Below are positions 39,567 through 49,057 of a stretch of DNA of 64,000 bases, one piece after another. The stretch lies in contig NC_009615.1 in NCBI RefSeq assembly GCF_000012845.1, positions 2,803,501 to 2,867,500 of the forward strand, written 5' to 3'. Source of the DNA: Parabacteroides distasonis ATCC 8503. GTDB taxonomy: Bacteria; Bacteroidota; Bacteroidia; Bacteroidales; Tannerellaceae. The notes below the pieces were generated by a model. It worked only from the letters and a program-made list of their open reading frames with translations. It was not told the DNA's origin and ran no database searches. Every line of letters begins with the position of its first letter. Positions within the stretch are counted from its first letter, which is position 1. The position numbers and the translations under genes were made by a program.

Positions 39567-39645
39567 AAACAATTCTTTCAAGCGGGTTTAATCTCTCCTT
39601 AATATAGAGGCTCTTTCTTTGCAGCAGAATAAATAGGCAAAGATT

Positions 39646-40833
39646 GTGAGAAAGTTTATAGAAAAATTAGTGGAAGGAGGATTCTTGATCAGTGGAAGCG
39701 TCAGTAGCTTTACGATCTTGTTGATCATTGTCTTCTTATTTAAAGAGGCCGCAGGTCTTTTTAACAGCCCGGAGGTAGAGGAAGGATATATATTGGCTGT
39801 GAATCAGGAAAATCCAGTCGAACATTTGTCTCCCGAGCAAATCATGGATGTCTTCGATGCCAATATCACCAATTGGGAAGATTTAAACGGAGAAAATCAA
39901 GATATACTTGTCTTCCGTTTCTCGGACCTAACCAACTATTATACGGAAGAAGAGCTAGGTGAAGAATTTCAATATGTTCCCGAGAAAATCAATGAACTTA
40001 TCCATAAAGAGCCGGGGATTATCGCATTCTTTCCGGAACAATACAAGTCGGAGAACTTTACGGGAAAAATCATATCGGGAGCCACGATCAAACCTTCGGA
40101 GTTCTTTGGAGGGACGAAATGGTATCCTACCTCCGCTCCCGCTCCGATCTTTGGCTTGATCCCTCTATTACTAGGCACACTTTTAGTAAGTATAGGCGCG
40201 ATCGCCTTATCCCTCCCCTTCGGAGTAGCGGTAGCGATCTATATGGCAGAGATTGCCAATACAAAAACCCGTAATTTGCTAAAGCCTATTATCGAGTTAT
40301 TGGCAGGTATTCCCTCAGTCGTTTATGGTTTCTTCGGATTGGTGGTGATCGTTCCCCTTATCCAAAAGACCTTAGACCTTCCGGTAGGCGAGACCGCTTT
40401 CGCCGGAAGCGTGGTTTTAGCGATCATGGCGTTGCCGACCATCATCACGGTAGCGGAAGATGCCATGCGAACTACCCCACGAGCCATGAAAGAGGCCAGC
40501 TTGGCATTGGGAGCCACGCAATGGCAAACCATCTACAAAGTAATAATCCCCTACTCCATATCCGGTATCACGTCCGCTGTCGTATTAGGTATAGGACGTG
40601 CGATCGGTGAGACGATGGCCGTATTGATGGTAACCGGAAACGCCGCCGTTATCCCTACCTCGTTCTTCGAACCGGTACGGACAATTCCTGCCACGATAGC
40701 AGCGGAATTAGGTGAGGCTCCCGCAGGTGGAGCGCATTACCAAGCCTTGTTTATGCTGGGAGCCGTGTTGTTCCTCATCACCTTGGGGTTGAGCATCGCC
40801 GTAGAATATATTTCATCCAAACGTAAAATTTAA
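39646..40833 (+). CDS. pstC: phosphate ABC transporter permease PstC with PstS-like insert
   Basis: Permease of the high-affinity phosphate importer. After the first membrane helix (about 13-34) there is a periplasmic insert at about residues 41-160. It contains LSPEQIMDVFDANITNWEDLNG and INELIHKEPGIIAFFPEQY, which resemble two separate parts of the PstS phosphate-binding protein. The permease body (about 165-395) carries the usual EAA loop (MKEASLALGATQWQT). The length is 395 residues, against about 320 for E. coli PstC. The start is GTG. It is the first gene of pstC-pstA-pstB-phoU-porin, and no pstS is present in the window. Confidence 0.92.
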   Translation: MRKFIEKLVEGGFLISGSVSSFTILLIIVFLFKEAAGLFNSPEVEEGYILAVNQENPVEHLSPEQIMDVFDANITNWEDLNGENQDILVFRFSDLTNYYTEEELGEEFQYVPEKINELIHKEPGIIAFFPEQYKSENFTGKIISGATIKPSEFFGGTKWYPTSAPAPIFGLIPLLLGTLLVSIGAIALSLPFGVAVAIYMAEIANTKTRNLLKPIIELLAGIPSVVYGFFGLVVIVPLIQKTLDLPVGETAFAGSVVLAIMALPTIITVAEDAMRTTPRAMKEASLALGATQWQTIYKVIIPYSISGITSAVVLGIGRAIGETMAVLMVTGNAAVIPTSFFEPVRTIPATIAAELGEAPAGGAHYQALFMLGAVLFLITLGLSIAVEYISSKRKI

Positions 40834-40841
40834 TTAAAGAT

Positions 40842-41729
40842 ATGGCACCTATTCAACATTTAGGGAATATAGACAAGAGGAAACGGGCCTCTCAACAGGT
40901 TGCTTTCGGTTTCTTTTCTTTCCTGAGTTATTTGGTCGTAGTGATCTTATTCGTAATACTGGGATTCATTATCTTAAAGGGAGCGAGCGTGATCAGTTGG
41001 GATTTCCTGACACAAGCACCCCAAGAGGGCATGACCTCCGGGGGGATTTTTCCGGCTATCGTAGGTACACTCTATTTAGTGATCGGAAGTAGCTTGATTA
41101 GTTTTCCCATCGGCATCATGAGTGGTATCTATATGAACGAGTACGCCACAAACGGGAAACTCATCCGTTTCATCCGTATCATGACGAATAACCTAAGCGG
41201 TGTCCCATCCGTTGTTTTCGGGTTATTTGGTATGTCTCTATTCGTAAGTACCTTGGGATGGGGAGACTCTATTATAGCGGGTTCGTTTACCTTGGCGCTG
41301 ATGTCCTTGCCACTTATCATCCGCACGACGGAAGAGGCTTTGAAAAGTATCGATGATTCTTTCCGTCACGGTAGCCTAGCGTTAGGGGCTACGAAGTTGC
41401 AGACCATCCGCAGGGTCGTGCTACCGATGGCGTTCCCCAATATTATTACGGGATTGATTCTTTCGATCGGGCGTGTGTCCGGAGAGACCGCTCCTATCCT
41501 TTTTACGGTGGCCGCTTATTTCTTGCCGCAATTGCCGAAAAGTATTTTCGACCAATGTATGGCATTACCTTACCACTTATATGTTATCTCTACAAGCGGT
41601 ACAGATATCGAGGCTTCCCGGGGGATGGCTTATGGCACGGCGCTCGTGCTGATCGTCATCGTATTATTAGTAAACCTTTTAGCGAACGCTTTACGTAGTT
41701 ATTTCGCCAAGAAGGTAAAAATGAATTAA
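40842..41729 (+). CDS. pstA: phosphate ABC transporter permease PstA
   Basis: Second permease of the phosphate importer. It has several membrane helices and the EAA-type loop FRHGSLALGATKLQTIRRVVLPMAFPNI, which contacts PstB. The 295-residue length is typical. It starts 8 nt after pstC and ends 15 nt before pstB. No insert like that of PstC is seen. Confidence 0.95.
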   Translation: MAPIQHLGNIDKRKRASQQVAFGFFSFLSYLVVVILFVILGFIILKGASVISWDFLTQAPQEGMTSGGIFPAIVGTLYLVIGSSLISFPIGIMSGIYMNEYATNGKLIRFIRIMTNNLSGVPSVVFGLFGMSLFVSTLGWGDSIIAGSFTLALMSLPLIIRTTEEALKSIDDSFRHGSLALGATKLQTIRRVVLPMAFPNIITGLILSIGRVSGETAPILFTVAAYFLPQLPKSIFDQCMALPYHLYVISTSGTDIEASRGMAYGTALVLIVIVLLVNLLANALRSYFAKKVKMN

Positions 41730-41744
41730 AAAAATAAGACAATT

Positions 41745-42497
41745 ATGATAAAGATTGATGCTAAAAACGTAGACTTTTATTATGGGGATTTCCATGCATT
41801 GAAGAACATTTCCATGGAGATAGAGCCGAATACGTCCACCGCTTTCATAGGACCGTCCGGTTGCGGAAAGTCTACTTTCCTCCGCCTGTTCAACCGCATG
41901 AATGATTTGATTCCGGACACTCGCATGGAAGGTCAGATCCTGATTGATGGAAGGGATATTTATACGAAAAGCGAGAGAGTGGATCGCTTACGTAAAAACG
42001 TGGGGATGGTTTTCCAGAAACCGAATCCTTTTCCTAAGACGATTTATGAGAATGTCGCTTATGGCCTGCGGGTAAACGGTGTCAACGATGAGAATTATAT
42101 TGAGGAGACGGTGGTCAAGACTTTAAAGCAGGTCGTCCTTTGGGACGAGGTAAAGGATAAACTGAAAGAATCGGCATTCGCTCTTTCCGGCGGACAGCAA
42201 CAACGTTTATGTATCGCCCGTGCCTTGGCGATCTCGCCCTCCATCCTATTAATGGATGAGCCGACTTCCGCATTGGACCCGATTTCAACCAGCAAGATCG
42301 AGGATTTGATACATGAGCTGAAAAATGATTATACGATCGTAATCGTTACCCATAATATGCAACAAGCGGCTCGTGTTAGCGACAAGACCGGATATTTCTA
42401 TTTAGGGGAATTGATTGAATATGATAATACCCGGAAGATTTTCACCAATCCGGAGAAAGAGTCTACACAGAATTACATTACCGGACGGTTTGGGTAA
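41745..42497 (+). CDS. pstB: phosphate ABC transporter ATP-binding protein PstB
   Basis: ATPase of the phosphate importer. Walker A is GPSGCGKS (residues 36-43), the signature is [16 protein letters not shown], and Walker B is [23 protein letters not shown] is a PstB hallmark. The length is 250 residues. A heptamer repeat begins at its stop codon and separates it from phoU by about 30 nt. Confidence 0.97.
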   Translation: MIKIDAKNVDFYYGDFHALKNISMEIEPNTSTAFIGPSGCGKSTFLRLFNRMNDLIPDTRMEGQILIDGRDIYTKSERVDRLRKNVGMVFQKPNPFPKTIYENVAYGLRVNGVNDENYIEETVVKTLKQVVLWDEVKDKLKESAFALSGGQQQRLCIARALAISPSILLMDEPTSALDPISTSKIEDLIHELKNDYTIVIVTHNMQQAARVSDKTGYFYLGELIEYDNTRKIFTNPEKESTQNYITGRFG

Positions 42498-42521
42498 TTG
42501 AAAATTAAAAATTGAAAATTA
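42496..42521. repeat. ATTGAAA heptamer repeat between pstB and phoU
   Basis: Three heptamers (ATTGAAA, ATTAAAA, ATTGAAA) ending ATTA start at the pstB stop codon. They are of the same type as the tracts at 13550 and 13762. Confidence 0.75.
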
Positions 42522-42528
42522 GAAGAAT

Positions 42529-43203
42529 ATGAAGGTTATAGAGCAGGAGATTCATTCTTTAAAAAATAGTATCAGCGAGATGTGGGCATTGGTTCACCAG
42601 CAATTATACAACGCAGGGGAGGCTATGCTTACCGGAGATAAGGAACTCGCTTATAAGGTAATCAGCCGGGAACGCCGGGTAAACGCTTTCGAGCTAAAGA
42701 TCGACAGTGATTGCGAGGATATCATCGCTTTATATGCGCCGGTAGCGATCGACCTACGTTTCGTATTGGCGATGTATAAGATTAATACAAACCTAGAGCG
42801 TCTGGGAGATTTCGCCGAAAGCATCGCCCGTTTCGCCGGAAACCTTCCCGAGGGGGAACCGATTGACCCGCAACTGGTCAAGGAAACCCGGGTAGAAGAA
42901 ATGCTGTCGGAGTTATTAAGCATGATCTCACTCACCAAAGAGGCTTTTGAGAAAGAAAGCTCAGAGATCGCTTCCCGTATCTTCTTGAAGGATAATTTGA
43001 TCGATGAGATCAATCATAATTCTACCGCTATTATCGCCAAATATATAGAGGAGCATAAAGGTAGTGCGTTGGCAGGGTTATATATGGCCGGTGTTATCCG
43101 GAAAATGGAACGTTTCGGAGATCATTGTACGAATATAGCGGAAGAGCTCATTTTCTATCTGGACGCTAAAGTCATGAAGCATATGGGCAAAACCGAGCAA
43201 TAA
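42529..43203 (+). CDS. phoU: phosphate transport regulator PhoU
   Basis: A helical metal-binding protein that links PstSCAB to the PhoR/PhoB system and restrains phosphate uptake. Two repeats of the PhoU three-helix domain are seen: one with VAIDLRFVLAMYKINTNLERLGDFAE, the other with AGVIRKMERFGDHCTNIAEE. The ExxxD metal-binding patterns are kept. The length is 224 residues. It lies between pstB and the porin gene in the phosphate operon. Confidence 0.95.
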   Translation: MKVIEQEIHSLKNSISEMWALVHQQLYNAGEAMLTGDKELAYKVISRERRVNAFELKIDSDCEDIIALYAPVAIDLRFVLAMYKINTNLERLGDFAESIARFAGNLPEGEPIDPQLVKETRVEEMLSELLSMISLTKEAFEKESSEIASRIFLKDNLIDEINHNSTAIIAKYIEEHKGSALAGLYMAGVIRKMERFGDHCTNIAEELIFYLDAKVMKHMGKTEQ

Positions 43204-43243
43204 TTCGTATCTTCGCGGCCACTTTAACAATCAACATCAGTAA

Positions 43244-44458
43244 ATGAAACGACTCACAGTGGCTTGGCTGTCGGCCTTCTTATTGAGCGGTTCCGCGTTA
43301 ACGTCTTACGCTCAGACAAATTCTCCTATCCCGGAGCGGGATTCTTCTTCGGTATCTCTTTTTGAATACGCGACTAAGATTCCGAAACGCAACAAGGTTT
43401 TCAATCTGGACTTGGAGATGCACGCAGGATTCAACGCAGACTTTTTCTCGGGGAAGCTGGATGAAGCCGCCTTTCGTTTCAGGGGTGTCAAAATTGATGT
43501 TACCGGAGAGGTGAACGATCGGTTATTCTATTGGTATCGCCAAACGCTGAATGGCGGTTATGAGGGACAAGCCTTGGAGAATTTGAATGAGTCGATCGAA
43601 TATGCGTATATCGGCTATAAACTGAATGAGCGTTTTACCTTAACCGCCGGAAAACAAGATGTGTTCTACGGTGGTTTTGAGTACGACGAGAATCCTTTGC
43701 TTATTTATGAGTATAGCGATATGAATGAATACTCCCTTTGCTACCTTACGGGAATCGGGCTGGGGTATCAGCCGAATGAGTCGCAAGAGATCCGCTTACA
43801 GGTGACGAACAGTCGTATGGGATCGATGGAAGATGAGTATGGACGTCCGCCGGAAGGATTTAAGAAACCGAGAGTTCCCTTGTTTTACACATTGAACTGG
43901 AACGGTAACTTTCTGGATGAGTTGATTCATTTACGGTACTCCGTATCCGCTGCGGAACAAGCCCAAGGGAAATATATGTATAGCGTCTTTACCGGTCAAA
44001 GTATAGAGGCCGGACCGGTCTATGCTTATTTCGATGTCATGTATTCACGAGGAAAATTAGACCCATTAGGATTATTGACCGAATTGACCCAGCCCGAAGT
44101 CTCCGGAGAGGAGGAACCGGAACCACCGGTTCGTATGCAAAACATCGATTATCTTTCGCTGGTGGGGGAAATACAGTATCGTTTCCATCCCAAATGGCAA
44201 CTATTCGCGAAAGGAATGTATGAAAGCGCATCGATCTATAAAGCCTACGATGCTTACGAGAAAGGTAAATACCGTACGGCATGGGGGTATCAAGGAGGGC
44301 TTGAGTTCTATCCGATGGCCGATGATAATCTACATATCTTCTTGACCGCCATAGGTAAAAAATATAACCTATCCGAACGAGCGAAGGCGCTCGATGCCTC
44401 TCTGGACGACACCGCACGCCTTTCGATCGGTTTCATTTATAGATTACCACTATATTGA
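43244..44458 (+). CDS. OprP/OprO-like phosphate porin
   Basis: A probable outer-membrane beta-barrel channel. The signal peptide ends at SYA-QT. Alternating beta-strand sequence fills most of the 404 residues, with an aromatic C-terminal residue (RLPLY) as required for barrel insertion. The pattern of GKQDVFYGGFE and the barrel layout fit the phosphate-selective porin O/P family. It follows phoU by 40 nt, where a TATCTTCG could be a weak extra promoter. With pstCAB it would provide the outer-membrane step of phosphate uptake. Confidence 0.82.
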   Translation: MKRLTVAWLSAFLLSGSALTSYAQTNSPIPERDSSSVSLFEYATKIPKRNKVFNLDLEMHAGFNADFFSGKLDEAAFRFRGVKIDVTGEVNDRLFYWYRQTLNGGYEGQALENLNESIEYAYIGYKLNERFTLTAGKQDVFYGGFEYDENPLLIYEYSDMNEYSLCYLTGIGLGYQPNESQEIRLQVTNSRMGSMEDEYGRPPEGFKKPRVPLFYTLNWNGNFLDELIHLRYSVSAAEQAQGKYMYSVFTGQSIEAGPVYAYFDVMYSRGKLDPLGLLTELTQPEVSGEEEPEPPVRMQNIDYLSLVGEIQYRFHPKWQLFAKGMYESASIYKAYDAYEKGKYRTAWGYQGGLEFYPMADDNLHIFLTAIGKKYNLSERAKALDASLDDTARLSIGFIYRLPLY

Positions 44459-44551
44459 ATAATGTGCCAATGTGGGTAATGTGCCAATATGCCAATTAAA
44501 TGGATATATTCGCAGGGCACATTGGCATATTGGCATATTATTCACATTATT
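44458..44551. terminator. nested bidirectional terminator between porin and GH95 genes
   Basis: An inner perfect 15-bp repeat (44482-44496 with 44521-44535, 24-nt loop) lies inside an outer 9-bp pair (44458-44466 with 44543-44551). AATGTGCCAAT also occurs twice directly (44461 and 44479). The structure spans the gap between the convergent stops. Confidence 0.7.
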
Positions 44552-46977
44552 AATATCAATTCGTCTCCTTGTTGCAAATCCACCGTTAGCATTCCATCGA
44601 TTACGGGTAAAGATACTGGTTTCTGATTTTTCTTGAGACTTAGGTTCGCTGAATTTGCCGGAAGCTTGATCCGGAAAATACCCGGAACGATCGCTTTCAA
44701 TCGAGCTTCCGTCAGCAGACCTTCCGTCCATTTAGCCGACACCTCTCCGCCATTCCGGACTTTCAAACCGCTAAAGCTTCCGTTTTTCCAAGCGGAAGGC
44801 AAAGCCGGCAAAAACTCGATCAATCCGGTTTGACTCTGTATCAGCATCTCCGCGATACCCGCCGTGCCTCCAAAATTACCATCGATTTGGAAAGGAGGAT
44901 GGGCACAAAACAAATTAGGATAAGAACCTCCTCCCTTCACCTCCTTCGTATGCTCATCTACGCAAGGACGTAACAAATCACCCAACAATTTATAAGCATG
45001 ATCGCCATCCTGTAAACGAGCCCAGAAATTAATCTTCCAAGCCATCGACCAGCCCGTGCTTTGATCACCACGGACCTCCAAGGATTTACGAGCCGCCTCA
45101 GCCAACTCTGGCGTATGCTCTATCGATATCTCATTCCCGGGATAAAGCCCATATAAATGAGAGACATGACGATGGGTAGGCTCTACCTCCTCATACGGCT
45201 CGAGCCATTCCATAATACGGCCGTCTTTACCGATCGTCGTAGGCATCAAGCGATCTCGCTTCGCCGCCAACTCAGCAGCGAACGTGCTATCCACACCTAA
45301 AATTCCGGCGGCCTCAATGGTATTCGTAAACAATTCCCGCAAGATCTGATTATCCATCGTCGATCCGGCACAAATACTCACGACACTTTCGTTTGGCATT
45401 TTATAAGCGTTTTCCGGAGAGGTCGTAGGTGCCGTCACTAGATATTTAGTTCGGGGATCTTGCACCAACATATCCACAAAGAATAGGGCAGCCCCTTTCA
45501 TCGTCGGATAAACATCCCTCAAATACGCCTTATCTAATGTATACTGATAATGCGTATACAAATGCTCGCATAGCCATGCGGCGGATGTATTCGTCGCTCC
45601 CCACGATGGATGTTCGCCCGGGGCGGTAAACTCCCAAACATTACCTAAAATATGGGTAACCCATCCCCGTGCGTTATAAAAAGCCTTGGCCGTGCGTTCG
45701 CCGCTAGGGACTTGCAGTTTCGTCCATTCGATCAGCGGAAGGTGCAACTCGGAGAGGTTCGTGACCTCCGCTGGCCAATGATTCATCTGTAAATTAATAT
45801 TTAGGTGATAATCCCCGTTCCAAGGCGTATGAATCGTATTACACCACAAGCCTTGCAAATTCGGGGGCAGTAATCCCTGCCGGGTCGAGGAAATCAATAA
45901 ATATCGACCGAACTGGAAATATAAAGCCGCCAATCCCGGATCGTTCTTATCTTGAGCGAAAGCGGCCAAACGCTCATTGATCGGAAGATGATCCCTTTCG
46001 CCTCTTCCCAAATCCAGAGAAACCCGATCGAACAGGGAGCGATAAGCAAGTGTATGTTCCCGGCGCAAGGTGGAGAAATCCTTAGATTCCGCTTGCGATA
46101 AGTATTTTTCCAAGGATTGTCCGGCGCCGTCTTTATCGAAATAATCCGTACCTAAACTTACCAAGATAATCGCTTCCGAGGCACTTCGCACCGACAGACA
46201 GCTATCTGTCGTAGCCAAATCTCCTCCCTTCGGCAAGACGATACGGACACGAGAGGCGAAACGCATCCCTTTCATCTCCAACGTATCCACCCCGTCCGGC
46301 AGTTGTCCCCGCATCAGCAAGTCCTTTCCGTCCAAAGAGATCGTCGCATGTTCCGGACGATTCATACCCAATGAGAAATTCAAAGCCCGATCCGTATCCG
46401 CTACCAAATGAATCACTCCCAGATCCCCGGAAAAAGAGGTAAACATTTCCCGTTGATAATTCACATTCCCCCTTTTAAAAGAGACGGAAGCGATAGCCTC
46501 GCTTAGGTTCAACCGCCTGCGATACTCAGCGATAGAATCCGATTCATTCGGATACGTATATTTCAGCACTAGATTTCCGAATAATTGGTAACTCCCATAC
46601 GGAGCGTTCGCACCGTCACCCAGATTACTTCCGGTCCCTTTGCAGACGAAAGTTTTATACATCAAATCCTGTGCCTCGTCATTCCGTCCCTCAAATAAAA
46701 GGCGACGAATATTCGCCAAAGAATAATACGCATAAGGATTGTCCGTATCTTGCTTACTTCCGGACCACAGGGAGATCTCATTCAGGACAACATTCTCCCG
46801 CTCAATACCACCATCCGGCATCATACCGATACGGCCGTTTCCCAAAGGCAAAGTTTCTTCCCATATCTGCGCTGGTTGATCAAAATAATATGAGACCTCC
46901 TTCCCGGTCTGCATATCCGGCAAATTACAACCGAAAAGGAACGATAACAAAATCAAATAAAGTCCTTTCATATTCAT
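44542..46977 (-). CDS. GH95 alpha-L-fucosidase family lipoprotein
   Basis: Inverting alpha-1,2-fucosidase-type enzyme (some members are galactosidases). The start at 46977 gives a signal ending at the lipobox LFGC, so it is a lipoprotein; the longer reading from 47034 adds 19 residues before MNMKGLY and has no support. GH95 landmarks are present: an N-terminal domain opening WEETLPLGNGRIGMM; the paired Asn in HLNINLQMNHWPAE; the acid Glu in TTSPENAYKMP; and Asp in FQIDGNFGGTAG. The length is 811 residues. It stands alone, convergent with the phosphate operon and 77 nt after the MsbA-like gene, possibly in one transcript with it. Confidence 0.92.
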   Translation of the reverse strand: MNMKGLYLILLSFLFGCNLPDMQTGKEVSYYFDQPAQIWEETLPLGNGRIGMMPDGGIERENVVLNEISLWSGSKQDTDNPYAYYSLANIRRLLFEGRNDEAQDLMYKTFVCKGTGSNLGDGANAPYGSYQLFGNLVLKYTYPNESDSIAEYRRRLNLSEAIASVSFKRGNVNYQREMFTSFSGDLGVIHLVADTDRALNFSLGMNRPEHATISLDGKDLLMRGQLPDGVDTLEMKGMRFASRVRIVLPKGGDLATTDSCLSVRSASEAIILVSLGTDYFDKDGAGQSLEKYLSQAESKDFSTLRREHTLAYRSLFDRVSLDLGRGERDHLPINERLAAFAQDKNDPGLAALYFQFGRYLLISSTRQGLLPPNLQGLWCNTIHTPWNGDYHLNINLQMNHWPAEVTNLSELHLPLIEWTKLQVPSGERTAKAFYNARGWVTHILGNVWEFTAPGEHPSWGATNTSAAWLCEHLYTHYQYTLDKAYLRDVYPTMKGAALFFVDMLVQDPRTKYLVTAPTTSPENAYKMPNESVVSICAGSTMDNQILRELFTNTIEAAGILGVDSTFAAELAAKRDRLMPTTIGKDGRIMEWLEPYEEVEPTHRHVSHLYGLYPGNEISIEHTPELAEAARKSLEVRGDQSTGWSMAWKINFWARLQDGDHAYKLLGDLLRPCVDEHTKEVKGGGSYPNLFCAHPPFQIDGNFGGTAGIAEMLIQSQTGLIEFLPALPSAWKNGSFSGLKVRNGGEVSAKWTEGLLTEARLKAIVPGIFRIKLPANSANLSLKKNQKPVSLPVIDGMLTVDLQQGDELILIM

Positions 46978-47028
46978 ACGATTATTCCTTGTTATTGTTT
47001 TTCCATCAAAAGCCGAAGAGGCGATCCA

Positions 47029-47046
47029 CTGCAACCCGGGTTACAG
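47029..47046 (-). terminator. short palindrome after the MsbA-like gene
   Basis: An 18-nt near-palindrome centred on ACCCGGGT lies 7 nt after the stop codon at 47054. No T-run follows on the minus strand, so it is weak as a terminator. Confidence 0.3.
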
Positions 47047-47053
47047 TATCACC

Positions 47054-48901
47054 CTAAAAGCTTTGCATATCACATAGTCGTTTATAATAGCCATCCAAAG
47101 CCAACAACTCCTCGTGTTTGCCCCGTTCTACGATCTCACCCTCATGCATCACACAGATCTCATCTGCGTTACGGATCGTAGAGAGACGGTGGGCGATCAC
47201 TACGGTCGTACGGTTCTTCATCAAGTTCTCCAACGCTTCTTGTACCAAACGTTCGGATTCCGTATCCAAGGCGGATGTGGCCTCATCCAAGATCAAGATC
47301 GGGGGATTCTTCAAGATCGCACGGGCGATACTGATTCGCTGGCGTTGTCCACCAGACAGTTTTCCACCTCGGTCACCTATATTGGTATCGTAACCTTTCT
47401 CACTCGCTATGATAAAATCGTGAGCGTTAGCGATGCGGGCGGCTTCCTCCACCTGTTCCATCGTAGCTCCTTCCACTCCAAAAGCGATATTGTTGAAGAA
47501 GGTATCGTTAAACAAGATAGCCTCTTGATTGACATTTCCCATCAATCCCCTAAGATCGAAAAGGGTGGCCTCACGGATATCCGTATCATCAATACGAATA
47601 TTCCCTTTATTCACATCATAAAAGCGAGGCAATAGATCCACCAAGGTACTTTTGCCCGAACCGGATTGACCGACCAAAGCCACGGTTGTTCCTTTCCGGA
47701 TATCCAGATTGATTCCTTTCAAGACCCAAGCTTCCTGATATTTAAACCAGACATCTTTATAACTGATTTTCTCTTTCAAGGCGATCTTCTTCGGATGTTC
47801 CGGATCATGGATATCCGTCTCCGCCTTCAATATCTTATCGACACGTTCCATGGAGGCCAGACCTTTCTGGATCGCATAAACCGACTTACTTAGATCTTTC
47901 GCAGGATTGATAATGCTATAGAAAATAACCAGATAATAAATAAACGTAGGAGCGTCGATCGGGCTATTCGCACTCAAGATCAGCGTACCTCCATACCAAA
48001 GTACGATAGCGATCGTAACGGTTCCCAAAAACTCGCTCATCGGGTGCGCCATTTGTTGGCGGCGATAGATACGGTTTGTCAACCGACGGAAAGTATCATT
48101 GCTTCGCTCGAAACGGTCTTGTATCTTCTTCTCGGCGTTAAAAGCCTTGATAATACGAAGTCCGCCTAATGTCTCCTCGATCTGGCTCATCAGAAATCCC
48201 CATTGTTGCTGTCCTTCCAAGGACTTCCGTTTCAACTTCTTACCGACTTGTCCCATTACGTAACCCGCCAACGGCAACAGGATCAAGACGAATACGGTAA
48301 GTTGCCAACTGATAGCGATCATACCCACCAGATAGATCACGATCAGGATCGGGTTCTTGAATAACATGTCCAATGAACTCATTATGGATGTCTCAATCTC
48401 GTTCACGTCTCCGGATACACGGGCGATAATATCCCCTTTTCGCTCCTCGGAGAAAAAGCTCAACGGCAACTGCGTAATCTTCTTGTTAATCTGATTACGG
48501 ATATCACGAACGACTCCGGTTCGAATCGGGATCATCGTATAAAAAGCCAGATACATGGTCGCCACTTTCAAGAAAGTCGCCACGATCAGGAAGATTCCCA
48601 ACATAATCAAGGCGAACGAACCGCCGTGTACCTCTATCAGATCGGATACATACCAAAAAAAGTTATTTTTGATCAACTCCGGCAAGGCTTTCCACGACTC
48701 CCAGCTTCCCGCGTTAAAATTCCAATCCATAAAGGTGTAATTCCCCTCATCCATCTTAAACAAGATCTGAAGGATCGGGATAATCAAGGCGAAAGAAAAC
48801 AGGTTCAAGATAGCGGAAAGTACATTGAACACGATGTTCAGAACCATATACTTTTTGTAAGGGGGAACGAAACGCTTTAAAATACGTATGAAATCTCTCA
48901 T
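47054..48901 (-). CDS. MsbA-like ABC exporter (fused membrane and ATPase domains)
   Basis: Half-size type IV ABC exporter working as a homodimer. An N-terminal six-helix membrane domain (about residues 15-330) is followed by an ATPase domain with Walker A GQSGSGKS, signature LSGGQRQRISIARA and Walker B ILILDEATSALD. The length is 615 residues. Homologues flip lipid A core (MsbA) or export lipids and peptides; no neighbour fixes the substrate. The ATG at 48901 is chosen over one 36 nt upstream because the promoter -7 box is at 48927-48934. Confidence 0.9.
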   Translation of the reverse strand: MRDFIRILKRFVPPYKKYMVLNIVFNVLSAILNLFSFALIIPILQILFKMDEGNYTFMDWNFNAGSWESWKALPELIKNNFFWYVSDLIEVHGGSFALIMLGIFLIVATFLKVATMYLAFYTMIPIRTGVVRDIRNQINKKITQLPLSFFSEERKGDIIARVSGDVNEIETSIMSSLDMLFKNPILIVIYLVGMIAISWQLTVFVLILLPLAGYVMGQVGKKLKRKSLEGQQQWGFLMSQIEETLGGLRIIKAFNAEKKIQDRFERSNDTFRRLTNRIYRRQQMAHPMSEFLGTVTIAIVLWYGGTLILSANSPIDAPTFIYYLVIFYSIINPAKDLSKSVYAIQKGLASMERVDKILKAETDIHDPEHPKKIALKEKISYKDVWFKYQEAWVLKGINLDIRKGTTVALVGQSGSGKSTLVDLLPRFYDVNKGNIRIDDTDIREATLFDLRGLMGNVNQEAILFNDTFFNNIAFGVEGATMEQVEEAARIANAHDFIIASEKGYDTNIGDRGGKLSGGQRQRISIARAILKNPPILILDEATSALDTESERLVQEALENLMKNRTTVVIAHRLSTIRNADEICVMHEGEIVERGKHEELLALDGYYKRLCDMQSF

Positions 48902-48926
48902 AAATTGATCTGTTACATTGAAGTGG

Positions 48927-48934
48927 CAAAGATA
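48927..48934 (-). promoter_or_regulatory. -7 box of the MsbA-like gene
   Basis: TATCTTTG on the minus strand matches TAnnTTTG, 26 nt upstream of the chosen ATG. GTTG lies near -33. Confidence 0.6.
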
Positions 48935-49010
48935 CAAAAAGTACAGCTATATCAACCCCTATTATATAAAGAGAAAAGACAAATACCGGACGGTAAGCAA
49001 CTATTTTGCG

Positions 49011-49018
49011 TATATTCG
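49011..49018 (+). promoter_or_regulatory. possible -7 box of the lipoprotein/radical SAM operon
   Basis: TATATTCG differs from TAnnTTTG at one base and lies 40 nt upstream of the lipoprotein ATG. The same variant precedes the DUF2442 gene. Confidence 0.35.
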
Positions 49019-49057
49019 CATCTATATATAGTGCAAACAAATAAAAACGATCAGATC

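Noticed and set aside
39548..39640. E. coli-type Pho box upstream of pstC
   Set aside because: No pair of CTGTCA-like repeats with 11-nt spacing was found; Bacteroidota PhoB sites are not well enough known to call.
46978..47034. 19-residue extension of the GH95 protein
   Set aside because: The signal peptide and lipobox fit a start at 46977; the extension is not hydrophobic.
48905..49057. N-terminal extension of the radical SAM partner lipoprotein
   Set aside because: The extension overlaps the promoter region and precedes a clear lipoprotein signal starting at 49058.
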